A program made the translations under genes and the position numbers. DNA of 64,000 nt from Macrostomum hystrix (lineage: Eukaryota; Platyhelminthes; Macrostomidae): NCBI GenBank assembly GCA_950097015.1, contig CATNEN010000001.1:7745001-7809000 (forward strand), written 5' to 3'. Below, one piece after another: positions 57,538 to 64,000 of the stretch. Positions within the stretch are counted from its first letter, which is position 1. Each line of letters begins with the position of its first letter. Under the pieces are notes generated by a model. It worked only from the letters and a program-made list of their open reading frames with translations, searched no databases and was not told the DNA's origin.

Positions 57538-60500
57538 ATGGAATGCCCAGTTTGTGGCACCCTTCTGCCATTAGACGAGCGCTCAAATCTGCATGTTGAA
57601 GCACATTTTTCTAGTGCATCCCATTCCACCACATCAGCTGCATCCACCTATTCCATTGATGATTTATCGACTAGTCAAGGCGCATGCGCTAGCAATCTCA
57701 GCAATGACTCAGGACGTTTAGGATTTGCAAAGAGTAGAGCATTGTTTGGAGGTGAGTTATAAGTATATTTACTGTGAGAAATATTCCTGATCTATTATTC
57801 ACTGATCAAAATCGAAACTAGACTGATCTAAAACCAATCTAGACTGATCTAAAACCAATCTAGACTGATCTAAAGCCAATCTAGACTGATCTAAAACCAA
57901 TCTAGACTGATCTAAATCCAATCTAGACTGATATAAAACCAATCTAGACTGATCTAAAACCAATCTAGACTGATCTAAAACCAATCTAGACTGATCTAAA
58001 ACCAATCTAGACTGATCTAAAGCCAAACTAGACTGATCTAAATCCAAACTAGACTGATCTAAATCCAATCTAGACTGATCTAAATCCAATCTAGACTGAT
58101 CTAAATCCAAACTAGACTGATCTAAATCCAATCTAGACTGATCTAAAACCAATCTAGACTGATCTAAAACCAATCTAGACTGATCTAAAACCAATCTAGA
58201 CTGATCTAAAGCCAATCTAGACTGATATAAAACCAATCTAGACTGATCTAAATCCAATCTAGACTGATCTAAAACCAATTTAGACTGATCTAAAACCAAT
58301 CTAGACTGATCTAAAACCAATCTAGACTGATCTAAAACCAATCTAGACTGATCTAAATCCAAACTAGACTGATATAAAACCAATCTAGACTGATCTAAAA
58401 CCAATCTAGACTGATCTAAAACCAATCTAGACTGATCTAAAACCAATCTAGACTGATCTAAAGCCAATCTAGACTGATATAAAACCAATCTGGACTGATC
58501 TAAATCCAATCTAGACTGATCTAAAACCAATTTAGACTGATCTAAAACCAATCTAGACTGATCTAAAACCAATCTAGACTGATCTAAAACCAATCTAGAC
58601 TGATCTAAATCCAATCTAGACTGATCTAAAACCAATCTAGACTGATCTAAAACCAATCTAGACTGATCTAAAACCAATTTAGACTGATCTAAAACCAATC
58701 TAGACTGATCTAAAACCAATCTAGACTGATCTAAAACCAATCTAGACTGATCTAAAATCAATCTAGACTGATCTAAAGCCAAACTAGACTGATCTAAATC
58801 CAAACTAGACTGATCTAAATCCAATCTAGACTGATCTAAATCCAATCTAGACTGATCTAAATCCAATCTAGACTGATCTAAATCCAATCTAGACTGATCT
58901 AAATCCAAACTAGACTGATCTAAATCCAATCTAGACTGATCTAAATCCAATCTAGACTGATCTAAAACCAATTTAGACTGATCTAAAGCCAAACTAGACT
59001 GATATAAAACCAATCTAGACTGATCTAAAACCAATATGTACTGATCTAAAACCAATTTAGACTGATCTAAAACCAATCTAGACTGATCTAAAACCAATCT
59101 AGACTGATCTAAAACCAATCTAGACTGATCTAAATCCAATCTAGACTGATCTAAAACAATCTAGACTGATCTAAAACCAATCTAGACTGATCTAAAACCA
59201 ATCTAGACTGATCTAAAACCAATCTAGACTGATCTAAAGCCAAACTAGACTGATCTAAATCCAAACTAGACTGATCTAAATCCAATCTAGACTGATCTAA
59301 ATCCAATCTAGACTGATCTAAATCCAATCTAGACTGATCTAAATCCAATCTAGACTGATCTAAATCCAATCTAGACTGATCTAAATCCAATCTAGACCCC
59401 AAATAAAACCTATTGTCTACAAATAGTTAAACAAACTTAAATTAATTAGCCACTGGGAGCAGTTCCACTAGTCGCATGATGAGCGGAGGATGGGATCTGG
59501 ATCACGCCGCCGCAGCAGCAGCCATGGAAGCCTCTGATGCGGCTATGGCAAGACAATTGCAACGCGAAGAGGACGCCAGATTAGCTGCCAGAGAAGCGGA
59601 ACAGCTGAGAGAGATGTACGGCCTTACTGGCGTGTCTAGCGACCAGCAGTTGCAACGGGCCCTAGACAATGCCGTCGAGCGAGGCAGCATGGGGGTGGCT
59701 GATGTCTACGAGATTCAAAGATTGAAACGTTCGGCTAACCGTGTTGGCTACGACGATGGACTATCTAGGACTCCGGGACTAGCTCCAGCTCTGCAGGTTT
59801 GTACAGCTTGCTCTCTTGGTTTTTAATGTGCTTCTGTGTCATTTATGTGCGATTATGTGTTTTTTATGTGTACTAGGTCTGTTTTATGTGTACTAAGTCA
59901 GTTTTATGTGTACTAAGTCTGATTTATGTGTACTAAGTCTGATTTATGTGTACTAAGTCAGCTTTATGTGTGCTGAAGTCTGTTTTATGTGTACTTAAGT
60001 CAGCTTTATGTGTACTAAGTCTGTTTTATGTGTACTAAGTTTGTTTTATGTGTACTAAGTCTGTTTCATGTGTACTTAGTCTGTTTTATGTGTACTAAGT
60101 CTGTTTTATGTGTACTAAGTCTGTTTTATGTGTACTAAGTCTGTTTCATGTGTACTAAGTCTGTTTTATGTGTACTAAGTTTGTTTTATGTGTACTAAGT
60201 CTGTTTCATGTGTACTTAGTCTGTTTTATGTGTACTAAGTCTGTTTTATGTGTACTTAGTCTGTTTTATGTGTACTTAGTCTGTTTCATGTGTGCTTGTT
60301 TTGTCTTATGTGGTTTAATGTAATTTTATGTACTTTTGTCTGATTTGCGTGTGCTAAAGTCAGTTTTTAGGCGTCCCAATGTCAGTTTTATGTGGGCTTG
60401 TGTGCTAACTTAGTTCTTTTTTGCGCTCACATTCCAGGCTTGGTATTCCAAGCAGCGTTTCACAGTGTCGGAAGACAGCATCACGAATGTGCTCTGGTGC

Positions 60501-61570
60501 CGGCCGACCGCCGATCAGTTCAGCTCCCATCTAGAAGATCGCGGCTGGGGCTGCGGTTATCGCAATCTGCAAATGCTTCTTAGTTCAATGTGTCGCGAGC
60601 CGGCCTTCCTAGCCCTGGTATTTAACGGCGTGCCGCAGGTGCCTAGCGTTAGAAAATTGCAACAGCTGATTGAGGACGCGTGGTCGGCCGGCTTCGATCC
60701 GGTTGGACGAGATCAACTGGGCGGCCGGCTTGTTAATACGAGGAAATGGATTGGCACCACTGAGGCATTCGCAGTTCTCAGCTATCTAAGGGTTCGCTGC
60801 CGAGTCTACGACTTTAGAAGGCCGACTGGGCCTGGCGGAACGCATGTGGCCCTGTTTGAAGCTGTTAAGGTAGCCTATGGTATTTTATTGCCGTACTTAA
60901 TCGTGTTTTTAGTATTGGGGATTATCGTGTCTTTATTAGTGGTGATTATCGTGTCTTTATTAGTGGGGATTATCGTATCGTCATTGGTGCGGATTATCGT
61001 GTCTTTATTAGTGGGGATTATCGTATCGTCATTGGTGCGGATTATCGTGTCTTATTTGTTTGGATTTTTGTATCTTTATTAGTGTGGATTATCGTGTCTT
61101 CATCATTGTGGATTATTGTCTTTATTAGTGTAAATTAGTGTGTAATTTACAATCGTGGTTAAAATAGATCTACTATTCCAGTCAACAAGTCGTTAGCTAT
61201 TTAGTCCCTAAACGAATTTCTCTCCCACTCCATCTCCTAGGCCTATTACCGCGGTCGCGAGACGGAATGCTCGTTTCCGTTATATCTGCAACACGAAGGT
61301 CACAGTCGAACCATTGTGGGCATGGAGATGCGTCGCAATGGCGATAATCGACTGCTAATATTCGATCCGGCTTGGCGGCCAAACACAGTTGCCAGCTGGT
61401 GTCGCAAGCCTAGCAGCGCTCTGGCATCGGTGCGTTGTCGATTAACTGACCTGCGACAGGCCGAATATCAACTGCTGTGCGTCACCGGTACATTGGGCAG
61501 CGACAATGATTGGATTCGGGCGAAATCAATGCGCGGCGCACTGGTTCGCGTGCCGTCCAATGAAAAATGA
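57538..61570 (+). CDS. ZUP1: Zinc finger-containing ubiquitin peptidase 1 (ZUFSP), short form
   Basis: Deubiquitinase specific for Lys63-linked chains, linked to genome stability. Exons: 57538-57751, 59450-59796, 60438-60869, 61241-61570; phases 1, 0 and 0 match and give 440 residues (human 578). A single C2H2 finger lies at the N-terminus (CPVCG then HVEAH, residues 3-24), where the human protein has several. Next comes the ubiquitin-binding MIU-like helix (AMARQLQREEDARLAAREAE, about residues 100-120) and then the papain-like peptidase: nucleophile Cys226 in GWGCGYRN, QLIEDAWSAGFDPVG, WIGTTEAF, His352 in HEGHSRT, Asp373 in LLIFDPA. His-Asp spacing is 21, as in human. All three introns carry their own minisatellite. 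The acceptor at 59450 is chosen because it alone keeps the frame. Confidence 0.92.
57795..59395. repeat. 21 bp minisatellite in ZUP1 intron 1
   Basis: About 76 copies of CAATCTAGACTGATCTAAAA plus one base, with AAACC/AATCC/AAGCC variants arranged in duplicated blocks. A single 1 bp deletion near 59156 breaks the minus-strand open frame (a spurious LDQSRLV repeat peptide of 446 codons). It ends about 55 bases before the acceptor. Confidence 0.97.
59855..60300. repeat. 20 bp minisatellite in ZUP1 intron 2
   Basis: About 22 copies of GTCTGTTTTATGTGTACTAA, with CTAAG/CTTAG and TTTTATG/TTTCATG variants, tapering into degenerate forms at both sides. It lies within intron 59797-60437. Confidence 0.95.
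60910..61130. repeat. ~24-30 bp minisatellite in ZUP1 intron 3
   Basis: About 8 copies built on GGGGATTATCGTGTCTTTAT and TAGTG, starting about 40 bases after the donor at 60870. Less regular than the other arrays. Confidence 0.85.
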
Positions 61571-61754
61571 GTGCTTCTTGAAAAGATAAACTTTGAAATT
61601 CAATTAGAATCGACCATATGAATTCTAATTCCATTAAAGTGAGAGTTTTTTTGCTGAACAGTGTCGTCTTGTGATTTTCTTGTTCTTAATCTCTTTGATT
61701 TTAAACCGATTTAGTGGGGCTGTTTTAAATTTTTCTTTTCGTAGCAATTTACTT

Positions 61755-62230
61755 ACCATAATCTCTACCTGGTTGTGGTTACAATGGTTTCTACCTGGTT
61801 ACTATGGTTTCAACCTGGTTGCCATGGTTTCTACCTTGTTACCATGGTCTCTATCTGGTTGCTGTGGTTTCTACCTGGTTGCCATGGTTTCTACCTTGTT
61901 ACCATGGTCTCTATCTGGTTGCCATGGTTTCTACCTGGTTGCCATGGTTTCTACCTTGTTACCATGGTCTCTATCTGGTTGCCATGGTTTCTACTTGGTT
62001 GCTGTGGTTTCTACCTGGTTGCCATTGTTTCTACCTTGTTACCATGGATACCTGGTTGCCATTGTTTCTACCTGGTTGCCATGGTTTCTACCTGGTTACT
62101 ATGGTTTTTACCTGGTTGCCATGGTTTCTACTTGGCTACCATTGTTTGTACCTGACTACCATAGTTTCTGTATTTCACATATTTCTGTATTTCACTATGA
62201 GTTTCACATGGTTACCATAGTTACCAAGTG
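61755..62230. repeat. 20 bp minisatellite downstream of ZUP1
   Basis: About 23 copies of GGTTTCTACCTGGTTGCCAT with variants (CTTGTTACCATGGTCTCTAT), about 190 bases after the ZUP1 stop. A composite 60 bp pattern of three variants recurs four times (61820-61990). Confidence 0.95.
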
Positions 62231-63044
62231 TCTGTCGTTACTAAGATATATTGTGTTTTTTCTTATTTAAAGATACGTTGGTCGTCCTGCTAACTTCAAA
62301 GCATTGACTTGTCTTTTGCGTAGCTTAGTGCTTTCCATTTGAATTTGTATTTTTAAGAATTTGTACTGCAAATCATTCTTTAAGAAATATATTTTTCGAT
62401 GTGTAGACAATTTTGTTGTTAAATGTTTTTAAAGCTTTTATTGTCAAGCAATTCAATGGCTGAAAGAATTTAAGTATTTTCTAATTATTTTTCTAATTTA
62501 TATTTCTTAATTTTACTTTTAAACATCTTGCATATCATTATACTGGTATAGATAACAGAATAATCTCTTGTAAAACTATTTTTCACATTGCCATAATTTT
62601 AGATAGTAGACACTGTTGTAAATATGCGTCATTGCCTACTTATAGTAGAGCTAAAAATAAATGGAAACGTCTGTATTTAAAAAATTCTTTTTTTCGAGCA
62701 CTGTTTTTTATTGTATTTTTTGCAAGAAAAAATATGCATTTTAAGTCCAATGTAAAGTCACTAATAATTATTGAAAACATAACAGGCTCTACACATAATT
62801 AACAAAAAGTCATGTGAAATCATTTGAAAGTATTTTTTATGTATGCCTGCTTTTTTTACATGCTTTAAAATTATTTCCTCAAAGCCTACTTGCAGTCCAA
62901 GAGAAACAATGCGATAAGATGCGTGTTAAAGCTTTTTTTTGTTGTAACACTATGGCGTGTTTGACTAAGTCTATTTTCGCTTTTCACTTGTTTCTGAAGT
63001 ATTTTTATTTAAGTAAAAACTATGTTAAATACATACACAGGCTT
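62231..63044. other. Intergenic, AT-rich
   Basis: No gene or ordered repeat recognised between the two arrays. One ORF runs from here into the next array and is not credible. Confidence 0.45.
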
Positions 63045-63635
63045 AGATATGGCAGTGCCCATGCTGTTAGATATGACAGTGCCCAGGCTGTTAGATATGG
63101 CAGTGCCCAGGCTGTTAGATATGGCAGTGCCCAGGCTGTTAGATATGGCAATGCCCAGGCTGTTAGATATGACAGTGTTCAGGCTGTTAGATATGGCAGT
63201 TCAGGCTGTTAGATATGGCAGTTCATGCTGTTAGATATGGCAGTTCAGGCTGTTAGATATGGCAGTGTTCAGGCTGTTAGATATGGCAGTGTTCAGGCTG
63301 TTAGATATGGCAGTTCAGGCTGTTAGATATGGCAGTTCAGGCTGTTAGATATGGCAGTTCAGGCTGTTAGATATGGCAGTTCAGGCTGTTAGATATGGCA
63401 GTGTTCAGGCTGTTAGATATGGCAGTTCAGGCTGTTAGATATGGCAGTTCAGGCTGTTAGGTATGGCAGTTTAGGCTGTTAGGTATTGCAATTCAGGCTG
63501 TTAGATATGGCAATGTTCAGGCTGTTAGATATGGCAGTGTTCAGGCTGTTAGATATGGCAGTTCAGGCTGTTAGGTATGGCAATTCAGGCTGTTAGATAT
63601 GGCAATGTCCAGGCTGTTACGAGTAGATATGGCAG
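63045..63635. repeat. 22-25 bp minisatellite upstream of the PNISR-like gene
   Basis: About 25 copies of CAGGCTGTTAGATATGGCAG followed by TT, TGTT or TGCC, so the unit length alternates between 22 and 24-25 bp. It ends about 220 bases before the next start codon. Confidence 0.95.
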
Positions 63636-63853
63636 TTTGTTAAAGTTAATCGTAGGGTTTTAAATCCTAAAGTTTAACTAATTAAACTTTGCTTCATCTT
63701 CTAGATCGCATTGCGATTTTCTGCTGGCCACAAGCAAGCTTAAAAAAATTAGCAACAATCAAATAAGAGAGTCGATAAGATCAACAACTCAAGCAAATTG
63801 ACACTTATTGGCACTAGCAGCAGCAGCCAGCAGCTTATAGCTCACTGCCAGCA

Positions 63854-64000
63854 ATGTGGGCAGCCCAAGCAAACAATCCCAATGGCGCCGGCGGTGCAGT
63901 AGATTGGGCAGAACTGGCTAGACAGTGGGTAAACAGTCAGCAACAGCCGCCGCTTTCTAGTCTGGATTCGGCTATGGATTCTGGCGCTTCCGCTGACCCT
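63854..64000 (+). CDS. PNISR: Probable PNISR (arginine/serine-rich splicing-associated protein), 5' end only
   Basis: The ATG at 63854 opens a frame that is open to the window edge (49 codons). It reads MWAAQANNPNGAGG, then VDWAELARQWVNSQQQPP. The PNISR family begins with MW and shows the conserved IDWAALAQAWIAQ block near residue 35; here the block is at about residues 16-27. PNISR is a nuclear-speckle protein. The call rests on this short block only, as the RS-rich remainder is outside the window. Confidence 0.5.
   Translation, partial: MWAAQANNPNGAGGAVDWAELARQWVNSQQQPPLSSLDSAMDSGASADP

Noticed and set aside
57799-59139. 446-codon minus-strand repeat protein (LDQSRLV)
   Set aside because: Same reason: a 21 bp array in ZUP1 intron 1, broken by a single base deletion without consequence.

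Overview
This window is nuclear DNA of an animal, most likely a bilaterian invertebrate. It has multi-exon genes with clean GT-AG introns, a vertebrate-like set of orthologues, animal transposon families (P element, Tc1/mariner, PIF/Harbinger, Helitron, hAT, LINE, LTR) and tRNA-derived SINEs. A lophotrochozoan such as a mollusc would fit the fucolectin genes and transposon mix, but that is inference. There are no bacterial operons, rRNA genes or true tRNA genes.

Layout. 1-5.6 kb: MGAT2 (Golgi N-glycan GlcNAc-transferase II, minus strand), running off the left edge. 5.6-8.2 kb: decayed DNA transposons. 10.8-13.4 kb: a SWEET sugar transporter (plus). 15.0-19.1 kb: TRAPPC9 (plus). 22.6-24.4 kb: KMT5A/SET8 histone H4K20 methyltransferase (minus). 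26.2-34.8 kb: MIPEP, mitochondrial intermediate peptidase (minus), with a Helitron in one intron that itself carries a hAT MITE. 39.0-41.6 kb: a PPP1R15-like eIF2alpha-phosphatase regulator (minus). 44.2-46.0 kb: a probable LTR. 46.4-50.3 kb: a secreted PAN + fucolectin-domain protein (minus), with a P-element relic in its intron. 51.1-54.5 kb: a broken paralogue of that gene mixed with LINE and SINE pieces. 57.5-61.6 kb: ZUP1 deubiquitinase (plus). 63.85 kb to the right edge: first codons of a probable PNISR gene (plus).

The exon models were built by hand. For MGAT2, SWEET, TRAPPC9, KMT5A, MIPEP, PPP1R15, the PAN-fucolectin gene and ZUP1, every junction proposed keeps the reading frame across consensus splice sites. 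The genes are mainly housekeeping functions (glycosylation, vesicle tethering, chromatin, mitochondrial import, stress translation, ubiquitin) and do not form one pathway.

The most striking property is the repeat landscape. Most introns longer than a few hundred bases, and several intergenic gaps, are filled by a minisatellite with a 16-38 bp unit, and each array has its own unrelated sequence. About 20 arrays account for roughly a quarter of the window. They produce long spurious open frames, which should not be annotated as proteins.
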